Of a DNA stretch of 64,000 nucleotides, positions 18,295-28,333 are shown in pieces. Made by a program: the position numbers and the translations under genes. Below the pieces are notes generated by a model. The model saw only the letters and a list, made by a program, of their open reading frames with translations. It had not been told where the DNA came from and ran no database searches. Numbering within the stretch: the stretch's first letter is position 1; each line of letters begins with the position of its first letter. Source of the stretch: Pseudo-nitzschia pungens (taxonomy: Eukaryota; Bacillariophyta; Bacillariophyceae; Bacillariales; Bacillariaceae); assembly GCA_037355855.1 (NCBI GenBank), contig CM074760.1, forward strand, positions 6,626,501 through 6,690,500. Direction: 5' to 3'.

Positions 18295-21200
18295 ATGAAC
18301 ACATTCCACTGGCAAAATGATCCTCAGCGTCAGTTACGCGCCCCAAATTGGCAGCAGCAGTCATGTTCAATGTGGCGATCGCCATTGCATCCGAGCATGC
18401 ATCCGACAGATTTGTTGACTCCTCCAAACCATCAGCAATATGACGGGTATTCACCTACCAATCGGTTGCCCCGCTTTCCACTCCAACCTCTGACTCGACA
18501 AGATCTGCAACAGAGAGGAAATAGGCAAGGGCTGCAACGACAGAGAGAAGAATGGAGAGAGCAACAAAGAGAGATAGAACAAGAAAGGCAACAAGAAGGA
18601 GAGAAAATGGCAGAGCTGTGGCGACAGAGAGGATGGATAGAGCAACAGCGAGATAGAGCGCATCGGCCACAGCAACAAGAGCAATTGGTGGAGGAGCTGT
18701 GGCGACAGAGAGAATGGACAGGAGAGCAACAGCGAGATAGAGCGCATCGGCTGCAACAACAAGAGCAAATAGAAAACCTATGGGACTGGACAGAACGACA
18801 GCGAGATAGAGGGCATCGGCCGCAACAAAAAGGGCAAATGGTAGAGCTGTGGCAACAGAGAGAAAGAGCACATTGGCCACCACATCAAGAGCAAATGGAG
18901 GAGCTGTGGCAACAGAGAGAGACAACCAAATGGAGAGACCAGCGGCAAAAAGAGCAATCATGGTATGGGCCTTGCTGGAGAGAGCAACGGCAACAAAAAC
19001 AACACGACAACAAGGCGACAAAGCAACAAAGGGTTGAGTCGCCATCGAGTGCAGCTCAAAAGGTGGTGAGATTCACAAAGGCAGTGACCGCGACTTATAA
19101 TTGGAATGAAGAGAGCCAGACACCCCTCCTTTTGCATCTGAAGACGGAGAACCGTTTAAATCAAAGAGGATGGGCAAGATCAATGATGGGCATGTCCGAT
19201 ACAAAGACTGATGGGGAGGCATTGCAATACTATCACTTACTAGTCAACAGCAGTCCACCTTCAACAAGACACGTCGAAATCATGGATGCTTTTGGATACG
19301 CATTTGACATGAATTCGAGTCATACCCATAATGCGTTGGTCAAGAAGCGCAAGATTTCTGTTGAAAAACCAATTCATCCGCAGCGGGGTGCAGAGCTTTT
19401 CCGAACACCGGGATCAGAGAAGAAGTGGAGACCTGTGTCTTCCAGGGAGAGACGTGTCACATTTAGTGATGTTAAGGCCATGAAAACACCAAACCACTTC
19501 ACGAGGCTTCAAACCAATTTAGATACAACCTTGAGGCGCCTTGCTCCAGAAGTGACCGAAAGCACTCGAAAAAGCGCAGCTGAGCATGTGAAGGTGACAG
19601 CGAAGTTCACTCAGCTTATCCTAGACTTCAAGCGTTTGGATACAATACCATTGCTTCAAATTCTTGCTGGAGACAGTGACATTGAGATCACTAGCAAGGG
19701 AGTAATTGATGACTTGCGTGAGAAGGCAAAGTTATACTGTGCAGCGGAGCAAATGCTGTCGAAGAAGAGATATAGTGGAAGCATTGAGTGCCAACAAATG
19801 ATGGCAGCAGGGGTTGCAATGGTACCAAGTATCTCGATGGAAGCAGCGCAATACCTCATTGCAACCATTCGCCACAGTCTCTTGGTCGAGCTTGGATATA
19901 ATGCAACGCCTGAAGAAGTTGCTCGGTCGTCTCCCTCCTCTTGGAAAATTAAGGGAGCGCTTGCTCGTTTGGCAGCAAGCTGTCTTGCAATGAAACTTGC
20001 TATTATTGATGCAGCAAAGTACGTATATCTCGCTTGTGACAAAGGACATAAAGATGGTGTAGATCACTTTGTCAAAATTCTTTCCTGCTGGGATAGACAA
20101 GCAAAGAAGGTGGAGTTTTTCATGCTTGATATGGATGGCGCAGGTAGCTCAGATGAAGATGCTGCGGACGCAGTCTCCTTTTCAATGGCACAGAAAGAAG
20201 TAGGGAAGAATCTATCAGGAATCGCAACAGATAGTGGCGGCGGAGGGACATTGGAAAGTTTCTTGGAGGCCTTGCAACGTAGGGGTGTTGTTGAGGATAA
20301 TGGGCTCAAATTTGTGAGTCCGTGCTCTCTCCACTGTCTCCAACTTATGTTTGCGCTTCCTGTAGAGAAATCTCTTGGTTTGGGAGGTCTCCAAACAAGA
20401 AACGCAATGCAGCTATTACACTCGATGCATGACCTTGAAAAGTACTTTCCCCGAGAGGTCTGGAAGCAGATCGTTGCTGATAAGATCACCGAACTTGGCT
20501 TGGATCTTGATGTTCCAAAAGCAATGCCAAAGCCTGTGACGACAAGGTGGTGGTGGCTCCATGTGTCTGCTGATATGGCAATCACATATTGGTCCGTGTG
20601 GAAAGGAGTTGCAAAAGACTGCATTGCAACCTTTGGAACTACATCCTATGCAAACATTGTCTCCTCAAGTCTTGAGGCCATGATGAAAGAAGAAGTGTAT
20701 TATGTTGATATCTTGTTCATCAGGTGTTATGCAGCCTTCATGATCAATCCACACTTTGAGTTCTTGCAAATGAAAGGCCAACGGTCACAAGTCGCCGGAT
20801 TCAATAGCGAAAGCATGCTTGTCCGGACCTTCTTAATGGGAAAAGATATCCAGTCGCTCCAGGAAGGTGGGTGGAGGAAAAGCAACTGCTTCAAATCAGT
20901 TGTCGATCACCTTAGTGGCCAACGATGGCCAACAAAAAAAGAACAAGATGCCATTGACGAAAAGCGGCAAGCACTCCTTGAAGCGTTTGGTCCAAAGAAT
21001 TTTGTGACAAAAGAGAATAAAGCGCAAAAGATGATTAAGTCGTTAGTTAGAGAACGCCGGCAACGTAATGAAATCCATGTGATCATTCAGTTGCACAAGG
21101 AGTCCAGGAAAGAAAACTATTGGGTAGACCTCAAAGATAACACAAGCAACACACTTACAGCTATCCATTCCCTCTTCGGGTTCTCGAGGCGCAGAAAGTG

Positions 21201-22866
21201 CTCAGAGAAACGTGGAACCAGATTAGCAACTAGCAAAGAAAAGAGGGAAGAATTAGGAGCACTTGGTGAAGTTAGTCGACAGCAATTTGATCTGGAATAT
21301 AAAGAGAATGAACGCAAGATGACTGACATAGATGAAAAGCTTTCGAGCATTCAGCTCGGAAGGAAAGAAAACTTGTTGCGGACTTTTGAAGTTGCTCTGG
21401 ATGACAACGATCGCAGCTTTAACAAGGATCAGTTCAAAGGTCCCCTGAAAGTTCTATTTGATTCCAAGGGAGATGAAGAGTTCAATACTATCAGAGTGAC
21501 AACGGCGCTGCTGGAGACAAAGCTTGCTGAATTAGCCTTGGAGATTGAAGAGCTGAAGCTTGAGTTGCGGCAACGACTTGACAAAGAGCTAGTAGAAGGC
21601 CCATCATTGTCGCAAGAAGATGAAATGGTGGAAGAGCAAGAGATAGCTATCAATGAGAACAGCGCTGTAGTCGAAGATGCTGTCGAAATCAACAGAGACT
21701 TCCAGGACATCATTAAGCGCCAAACAGATATTTTTCTTACCTTGGCGAAGCAACAATTCAACAAGCACTTCCCCAGATGGGCAAATCACTTGATATTTTT
21801 TGGGCTTGCATCTGAAAAGGAGACAGCAGAAGTTGTTGCAAATTTCCTTCTTGATAACAGCCTTGAACAATTCAATAACGTAGTTTTTGAATCACCTGTT
21901 CACGGTCGATCGGTTGATCTTGGAGAGTTTGCAACTTATTTGATTGAAACATGTACCCCGGAGAGCTTATTGGATGCGCAATCGACAAACTATTTCCAAA
22001 ATCACAGAGTGGGTATCGCGAGACTTGCTGAAGGCCATGATTTGTGGGGAGAAGATGTCAAACAAGTGAAGCTCCTGAAGGACTTTGTGGAGGACGCCAT
22101 ATTACCGGTGCCTTCCAATACACAATTTGTTGAGCTTTGCATCAAGGAAGGGATGTATGTTGGGAAGGCAAATAGAACTGAAGCATCCCGCTCTGTTCTT
22201 GGTATCATCCGCACGTTCCTTGTACGGGAAGCGAATGCCCGAGCAAGGGAACACGCCCAACACCGAGAATTAAAAGCAAATCAGTACTGCAACAAGGGGA
22301 AGATAGGTGAGAGGGAAATGCATCTTAAATCGAAAGAGGTGGACAAGGAGACCCGAATCAATCCGCGTGGAAGGTTTAAAACACAGGAGATCTTGAATAT
22401 TTTGGACTCACTTATTATGGATGACAGCGAGAAAGACAATTCTCCCGAGAAGGAAGCAAGAATAAATCGCTTGATGAAGAAGCTCTCCGAACAGGATTTA
22501 CACTATGCACAGAGGAAGAAGACAAGATTACTCCAGAAGGTGAGAGATGGGAAGAAAAGAAAAAAGAAACAAAACAAATTGCAAAGGCGCCAAGCTGTTG
22601 TACTCACCGACGCAACCCTTGGTCGGGTTCCCTATAGCAGTCTAGCCAGAGTTCACATGGACGAAGTAAAGAAAGAACTAGAGGCACGTGATGCTGATTT
22701 CGATGAAGAATGGGGTATTAAGCGCCTTGTGACTGCATTGAAAGAAGCTTTGAAGAGTTTCCATGGCAACGAGAAATACATGAAAGAGTTCTCGAGATCA
22801 TTCCATCCACTGACTGAAGAACTACAGCAACGCTTTCCTTTCACCATCCTCGAAAGCGAAGTATGA
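18295..22866 (+). CDS. Large transposase-derived protein with RNase H-like core, Q-rich N terminus and SAP-like tail
   Basis: An intronless frame of 1,523 aa from the first in-frame ATG (18295). Residues about 50-250 are Gln/Arg-rich with at least six imperfect repeats around ELWRQREW and QQRDRAHRPQQQEQ. The middle (about 560-900) reads like a transposase RNase H fold: YLACDKGHKDGVDHF, then LDMDGAGSS, then IATDSGGGGTLESFL, PCSLHCLQL and VTTRWWW. The order acidic strand, D-S-G-rich strand, C..H, TRW parallels hAT-type transposases. I recall similar DKG / TDSGGGG proteins as high-copy genes in marine invertebrates. After long charged helices, a basic KKRKKKQNKLQRRQ stretch (nuclear signal) precedes an SAP-like helix pair (MDEVKKELEARD, IKRLVTALKEAL). 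No inverted ends were found, so it is either an immobile or domesticated copy or its ends are diverged. Confidence 0.65.
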   Translation: MNTFHWQNDPQRQLRAPNWQQQSCSMWRSPLHPSMHPTDLLTPPNHQQYDGYSPTNRLPRFPLQPLTRQDLQQRGNRQGLQRQREEWREQQREIEQERQQEGEKMAELWRQRGWIEQQRDRAHRPQQQEQLVEELWRQREWTGEQQRDRAHRLQQQEQIENLWDWTERQRDRGHRPQQKGQMVELWQQRERAHWPPHQEQMEELWQQRETTKWRDQRQKEQSWYGPCWREQRQQKQHDNKATKQQRVESPSSAAQKVVRFTKAVTATYNWNEESQTPLLLHLKTENRLNQRGWARSMMGMSDTKTDGEALQYYHLLVNSSPPSTRHVEIMDAFGYAFDMNSSHTHNALVKKRKISVEKPIHPQRGAELFRTPGSEKKWRPVSSRERRVTFSDVKAMKTPNHFTRLQTNLDTTLRRLAPEVTESTRKSAAEHVKVTAKFTQLILDFKRLDTIPLLQILAGDSDIEITSKGVIDDLREKAKLYCAAEQMLSKKRYSGSIECQQMMAAGVAMVPSISMEAAQYLIATIRHSLLVELGYNATPEEVARSSPSSWKIKGALARLAASCLAMKLAIIDAAKYVYLACDKGHKDGVDHFVKILSCWDRQAKKVEFFMLDMDGAGSSDEDAADAVSFSMAQKEVGKNLSGIATDSGGGGTLESFLEALQRRGVVEDNGLKFVSPCSLHCLQLMFALPVEKSLGLGGLQTRNAMQLLHSMHDLEKYFPREVWKQIVADKITELGLDLDVPKAMPKPVTTRWWWLHVSADMAITYWSVWKGVAKDCIATFGTTSYANIVSSSLEAMMKEEVYYVDILFIRCYAAFMINPHFEFLQMKGQRSQVAGFNSESMLVRTFLMGKDIQSLQEGGWRKSNCFKSVVDHLSGQRWPTKKEQDAIDEKRQALLEAFGPKNFVTKENKAQKMIKSLVRERRQRNEIHVIIQLHKESRKENYWVDLKDNTSNTLTAIHSLFGFSRRRKCSEKRGTRLATSKEKREELGALGEVSRQQFDLEYKENERKMTDIDEKLSSIQLGRKENLLRTFEVALDDNDRSFNKDQFKGPLKVLFDSKGDEEFNTIRVTTALLETKLAELALEIEELKLELRQRLDKELVEGPSLSQEDEMVEEQEIAINENSAVVEDAVEINRDFQDIIKRQTDIFLTLAKQQFNKHFPRWANHLIFFGLASEKETAEVVANFLLDNSLEQFNNVVFESPVHGRSVDLGEFATYLIETCTPESLLDAQSTNYFQNHRVGIARLAEGHDLWGEDVKQVKLLKDFVEDAILPVPSNTQFVELCIKEGMYVGKANRTEASRSVLGIIRTFLVREANARAREHAQHRELKANQYCNKGKIGEREMHLKSKEVDKETRINPRGRFKTQEILNILDSLIMDDSEKDNSPEKEARINRLMKKLSEQDLHYAQRKKTRLLQKVRDGKKRKKKQNKLQRRQAVVLTDATLGRVPYSSLARVHMDEVKKELEARDADFDEEWGIKRLVTALKEALKSFHGNEKYMKEFSRSFHPLTEELQQRFPFTILESEV

Positions 22867-23853
22867 ATAACATTGATTACTAGTGGATACAGGTCAAATC
22901 GATCAGTTTCTCTCGTCATTGTCGACTTTCAAAGCTTGAATTTGTTCGTTTACGGACTGCGATTATTCAAAATTATGAGCCGTACGTTGGTAGTGCTGCT
23001 CTACATGGAACGCAAGAGCCTTCGCTTTGCTTCCCACAAAAATCTGTCAATCAGTTGTATCCAAAGTCATGAAAGGGCTTCAAGGTTGATTGTCGAATGT
23101 GTTTTTTTCTATGTTTGGTAATCTCTGTTGTTTCTCTTACATTCACATTGAGATTTCAGTCGATGTGAGAATACCGATGGGGGAAACAAAATCACAAGAG
23201 CATCAACATTGCAGCCTGCTGTTGGCACTTGCGGAAATCCAAGTTTTTGAAGGAAATTGTCTGCGTTAAATATCAAAATATCAAAATTGTTGCTCCCGGG
23301 ACTTGTGCAACCAATGAAATTAATTCCTACCAAATTGCTGCTGATGACGGACCAATCAGAAAATACTTTCTATTTTCAGTGGCGTTGCTCTTGTCATAAG
23401 AAGGTTGGACGAGAAGGGACGAAAGGAACAAGTAGAAAGTGTACGAGAAACTACTGAAAATGAACGCGGAAAGCAAAGAAAAAGCAAGCAAAGTTTGCAA
23501 AAGCTGTGCGCAAATAGTTTCGTAACGCTGTACTGAGCGTCATAAAGTTGCAACTGGATAAAAAATATTAACGAAAGACACAATACGTCTCGGTCACCAT
23601 GGGATTATTTGCAGAGGAAGTAAGTGACTGTGATGACTTGATCCTGAGCTGATGTGTCGTAGGTTTCGATGTGTATATTGTAATAACTTGCAAATCCGAT
23701 CGTCGCCTTGCTCATTGACACACATGAAATTTTGGATTTAATTTGTCCAAAGCAGAGCCGCGAAAGCAAATTTTCACCTAAGCGATCCCAACAGTTCCAT
23801 GTAAGTATATCGCCTCAAGAGCATTGTTGTAGGATGTATCATAAATTCTAACG
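22867..23853. other. Intergenic region with possible 5' exons of the next gene
   Basis: Two segments look like small exons. 23599-23619 starts with caccATGGGA and ends before GTAAGTG. 23756-23800 follows an AG and ends before GTAAGTAT. Both are in phase 0 and open (7 and 15 codons). They may splice to the frame at 23854-24588, for example at the acceptor tttccacttgctcag ending at 23949. No other gene seen. Confidence 0.35.
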
Positions 23854-24588
23854 ATGGTGTCGTATTCTTTTCAAGCCTATCGTACGACCATTGAGAATGG
23901 CGTACATGTCAGCCGACGCCTCGGCACAGAGCAGTTTCCACTTGCTCAGGAAATGTATGTTGGTGATCTGATGAAATTCTTAAAGCATTCCTGCTGTCCG
24001 GATCAAAGTAACCGGTGTTTCTATTGCAGTGATGGTTACGAGTACCGTAACATTCCCAGAGGATTCAAGCTTCATTTTGATCAAGAGACAAGCAACGTCT
24101 GGCACTCTAATTCCACTCCATCACAAAAATGTGCTTCGGTCTACGTTGATGGAGGTCGAGTTGCTTTCAACAAGCTCAACGAAGGGATTAAAATATCTAT
24201 ACAGGAAGGGACTACAATCTACTTTCGGCCTGATCTCAATCGAAGATCTAGTCTCCTTAACATGGAGTTTCGCGTTGTTGTGGAGAATAGTACGGTGATC
24301 GATCTTACTCATCATTCTATAGAGGTGAAGGACGAGCCACGCAAAGAAACCCCTGTCGCAATTGCTACAGCATTCAAGCCATCCTTTTCTATCCCGCAGA
24401 GCATCAAACTTGGCGTTGATCCGCCGTCAAGCCCATTTTCGCAGACACCTACTAACAGGTCTTTGCGTTGCGATCCTCCTGGATCCTCTCCGTGCTTCAG
24501 GTCTCCTGAAGGTGAGAGTTTGCCACTGAGAGCAACAATGGTACGTTCCGTCCCCCTCAACAACCCAAAGAAGCACAAAGTTGACTGA
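23854..24588 (+). CDS. Hypothetical protein with FHA-like or beta-rich segment
   Basis: 244 codons from an ATG preceded by an in-frame stop (23842). I do not recognise the family. Residues about 40-150 alternate strands and turns and include NIPRGFKLHFDQ, CASVYVDGGRVAFNKLNEG and ISIQEGTTIYFRP. The last two resemble the NGxxVNGxxI and LxxGDxIxF ends of forkhead-associated domains, but the N-terminal GR and SxxH core is not seen. A Pro/Ser-rich tail (SSPFSQTP, GSSPCF) ends in the basic NNPKKHKVD. An alternative gene model starts at 23599, includes 23756-23800 and enters this frame near residue 33; it would replace the first 32 residues. The gene lies 1 kb downstream of the transposase-like gene on the same strand. 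Confidence 0.45.
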   Translation: MVSYSFQAYRTTIENGVHVSRRLGTEQFPLAQEMYVGDLMKFLKHSCCPDQSNRCFYCSDGYEYRNIPRGFKLHFDQETSNVWHSNSTPSQKCASVYVDGGRVAFNKLNEGIKISIQEGTTIYFRPDLNRRSSLLNMEFRVVVENSTVIDLTHHSIEVKDEPRKETPVAIATAFKPSFSIPQSIKLGVDPPSSPFSQTPTNRSLRCDPPGSSPCFRSPEGESLPLRATMVRSVPLNNPKKHKVD

Positions 24589-25537
24589 TCTTGCCGGTAA
24601 CCTGGAGAACAGATCTCTGTTGCGTAGGGGTTCTGTAGTCTATCAGGCGTCGTGTAAATACCACCACGAGGAGAACAAGTGGTAGCTGCGCTCCAGTAGG
24701 TACAGAAGTTGCACAAGCAAGCACATCCTGTATTTTCGATACTCAATATTGTAATTAGAAGAGTTTTATCATTACTTAGGAGATCTAAATTATTGCCTTT
24801 GGCAACTAGCCGGCGCGTTTATTGTCATCATAAAAAATATTCAGTTTTGAATAAAATAGGGTCTGAATATAATACGCGTACGGTAGAATCGAAAGATGAG
24901 AGTTTTTTGGAGATTCTTGGAGACGCTATGATAATATGTTCTATGTACAGTGATAGTACCTATGATAGATATTGGTAGAGGAACCCCCTTTCTTCTCACT
25001 TGGGCTTTCGACTTTTCATTCTTTCGTCTTCTTTTTTTGACACGCGGAAGAAGAATGTTTTCTACGAGTAAGTTACCATGTAATACCGCGACACCGCCAC
25101 GCAGAAAGAGGAAGGAAACTTTTCATCAATCAAAATTGTTTCGCGTGATTTACCGGTAAACCTTACGAGTACCGTAGAGAGGAAAAGACACCATCATCGT
25201 CACCGCCGGATTGGTTGCAGTTTTGTGTTGGGTTGATCCTTCGTGAATTCAGATTACCTTACCGTGTTGTTGAAGGCCGAACGGAATCACAAGCACGGGA
25301 ATGAAGGATTATTGAATCATCATCTTTCGCTCGGATCCGATCCCTCCATCGATTTCTTCGAACCAATTTCTTTGTTCGACGGATTGCAGAACCAGAAAGT
25401 CAATCGCTCTACGCTCTACATACATCATACAAGTAATCCCTCTCATCGGTGCCCATTGCATCTGTTTGTTTTACACACAAACAACAAACAACAAATACTA
25501 CTTTCGATACAGATCAGCAACGACGACAACGATTCCA
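24589..25537. other. Intergenic spacer, no gene seen
   Basis: AT-rich around 24730-24970. A gtaaaccttacgagtaccgta motif lies at about 25154-25174. The last 300 bases are probably promoter and 5' UTR of the DUF760/EF-hand gene. Open frames such as 25243-25548 have no family resemblance. Confidence 0.5.
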
Positions 25538-27746
25538 ATGGCGAATAACGCAGCGACCCCAGCGGTTCGGCGTCGGAGGCGAAACATCACCGCGTTCCGA
25601 AATCGAGACCAATCCAAAACAGCGTCCAAATCCATCGCCCGAATGACGGCTATGCCCGCGCTATCGGCAACCGTGGTCTTGTGTGCCATGGCATCCGCAT
25701 CCACATCGCTCGCACCAGCGGAGGCCTTTGTTGTTTCCAACCCGAGAAGCAGCAGCATCAATATCAATACCAGTAGCAACCGATTGGCGTTTGTTGCGGA
25801 TCCACACCGAATACGCCAAACATCGCGGGCGTTTCGCATGGAGTTGCCGACAACCACAACCACAACCACAACGATGACGACAAAGACACCAAAGCCGACG
25901 TCGAGATTGTTTCTCTCCGACGACAACGACGGCGACTTTGACGATTTTGACGATTTTGACGACAATGATTTCATCGATGTCGAGGGCGGCGAGGATTACG
26001 ACGAAGAGGAAGAAGAAGATCCCGAGGACGATCCCTACGTGGGAATGGTCCCCTACGAATTCGGGGACGAGCCGTCGAATGAGTCTTCTTCTTCTTCTTC
26101 GGCCCTCGCGGCCCCCGTCACCACCGACGTGGACTGGGGCGGAGCCCTGGGAGCCCTTCGGACCCGCGTCGACGACCTGGAGTCGGGAAAGGGAGGAGAT
26201 CCCTCCCAGGCGCTCTTCCGCATGATGTCGGCGCCATCGCCCAACCAGATCATCGGGCGCTTTGTCGCCAGCGCCAATCCGCAGGTGGTTCAGGCCATGA
26301 GCGGGGCCGTCACATCGCTGCTGGGGGGACTCTCTAATCCCAGCATGGGCGTGGAGGTGCAGGTCAAGGCGAGCGGGGAAAAGATCGGGTCCCTCTGTTT
26401 TCAGCTGCAAATGACGGGTGAGTGCGAAGTGTGTGTTTGCGTGTTTGCGTGTGTGTGTGTGTGTGTGTGTGTGTTTGCGTGTGTGTGTTTGCGTGCGTAG
26501 CGGAGTGAGTGGAGGGAACACACAGCAGAGTGATAGATACCGAGGGAATTTCGGAATTGGTTGCGAATGAAATAGTTTTCATTTCGTGATAAACCATTGC
26601 GACTGTATTATTACTTATTTATTTGAAAGCCATCTTTGACAACCGTTTCGCGAAATGAAATACGTAGTAATTACTTCACCGTGCTATTTTTCGGTTCGAA
26701 AGCTTACCCGGTTTTCTTTGTTTCCCATTCCTTTTCCGAAAATAATTTGCAATTCAAATGCCCTACATCATTCATGGTCCATCCATAAAATACGGTTGCG
26801 TGCTGTAGGATACATGTTTCGAAACGCCGAATACGTCTTGGCTCTGAAGCAGTTGATGAAACTCAACGGGAAGGGAGCCAAGCTGACCATCGAGGACTAC
26901 AAGGAGGCCTTTGACCGCCTCGACACGGACAAGTCCGGATTCATCGAATTGTCCGAGATCCAGAACCTCTTCAAGGACGCCTATGGCGGAAAGGAGGAAA
27001 ACGTCCCCCCGTTCGAGATCAAGGCCTTTCTCGAATTCTTCGACACCAACGAGGACGGAAAGATCAGCTGGGAGGAATTCGAGCGGGGACTCACCAGCAC
27101 CGCTACGGCCAAGTCCAAAACCAAGAAGGACGAGTTCGCGGACCGCCTCCTGGCCAGCATGGAGGCCAACGGATCCGCCATCGACGACGACGACGAGGAG
27201 GATGGCGGTGACGACGACGAGGAAGACAGCGATCTCACCGAGACCATTTCCGGAACCATCGAGATCGAAATGGACGACGGCAAGATCGTCGAGGTCGACG
27301 CCAAGGAATACATGGAAAATCTCAAGGAGGAAGCCCAGAAACTCAAGTTAGCCCTCCGCAAGGAACAGGAAGGAACGCTCCCCAACAACGGCGGCAACAA
27401 CCCCGCCGATCCCATGGCCGGCCTCGGCCTCCCCAACAACCCCAACGGAGCCGAAGAGATGGTCGACATTGCCAGCTACATTGCCTCTCGGCAGGGCGAC
27501 GTCCGGTCCCTCACGGAGGGCATCAAGCCCGAAATCGTCGACACGATGAAAAAACTCGTCGACTTTGTCCTGGAGGGAGGGGACTCGGGACGGGGTCGAA
27601 AGGACCTGACGGACCAGCAAAAGGCCGAGATGGAAATGGAAATTCCCGGTTCGGCCCTGCAGCAGTTGGCGCTCTGGCAGCTCGTGCTGGGATACCGGCT
27701 GCGGGAAGAAGAAGCCAAGGGCGAGTACATCAAGCTCTTGAAGTGA
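25538..27746 (+). CDS. Plastid-targeted DUF760 - EF-hand pair - DUF760 calcium-binding protein
   Basis: Exons 25538-26417 and 26809-27746 (605 aa); the 391-bp intron has GGTGAGT and ctgtag ends, and the split codon restores QMTGYMFRNAEY. The start is the first in-frame ATG (ttccaATGG). A hydrophobic signal-like stretch (MPALSATVVLCAMASAST) ends in APAEAF-VV, close to the ASAFAP motif for import across the four plastid membranes, followed by a Ser/Thr/Arg transit region. After an acidic linker comes a first DUF760 (about 225-325: SPNQIIGRFVASANPQVVQAM … LCFQLQMTGYMFRNAEYVLAL). Then two canonical EF-hand loops: DTDKSGFIELSE (332-343) and DTNEDGKISWEE (372-383). A second DUF760 copy (about 500-600) has IASYIASRQGDVRSL and LQQLALWQLVLGYRLREEEA. 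DUF760 proteins of plants are plastid proteins of unclear role. Ca2+ control is inferred from the EF hands. Confidence 0.85.
26429..26499 (+). repeat. (GT)n-rich microsatellite in the intron
   Basis: gtgt runs with gtttgc interruptions directly after the splice donor at 26418. The tract lies wholly inside the 391-bp intron of the DUF760/EF-hand gene. Confidence 0.85.
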
Positions 27747-28333
27747 GTGAAACCAAACGACGCAATCACGAAGAAATCAATGCGGTGCGGTGCGGTGCGG
27801 TGCAGCATCGCAGTGCAGGAACAGGCATGCAAACAAACAAACAAACAAACAAACAAACACAACGACACTGCAGGAAGACCAATTTCGTGACCGGATAGAG
27901 TAGTGCAGCGTGCGTGATGTTGCCTACGCATTCGATTGTTGGAATACATTCGATTCGATGGAGACTACAGTATGATTATAATAGTAAGACATAGTTAGAG
28001 CGGTGTTATCACGTTGTATTGGCCTGCCGACTGAATTCATTACAGCAACTGCGAGTATGAGTAAGTTAACCTTACTACGAGTACCACGGCATGCCGAACT
28101 TTCTTTGTCGTTGATCAGAAATAAGAAGAAGAACAATAGTAACTTACGGTAATACTGAACTTCTCGAGAACGAGGAGTAAGATACTGTACCGGCAGTAAC
28201 AACTTCATTCCGATTGTGCCACATCTAGTCACGAATGTATCACGACTTGCCCGGCCAATACGATAAGATTAATAAACCAATGGCATCCCTTAAAACTCTA
28301 AAATTCATAACACGACCCAATCACTACAGTTAG
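27747..28333. repeat. Diverged copy of the 497-bp repeat unit
   Basis: Segments at about 27775-28060 (ggtgcggtgc, a (caaa)n tract, acactgcaggaagacc, gtgcgtgatgttgccta) match in order the second half of the exact repeat downstream, at lower identity. A piece near 28050-28110 matches its beginning. This is therefore an older copy of the same tandem family. No gene seen. Confidence 0.7.
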
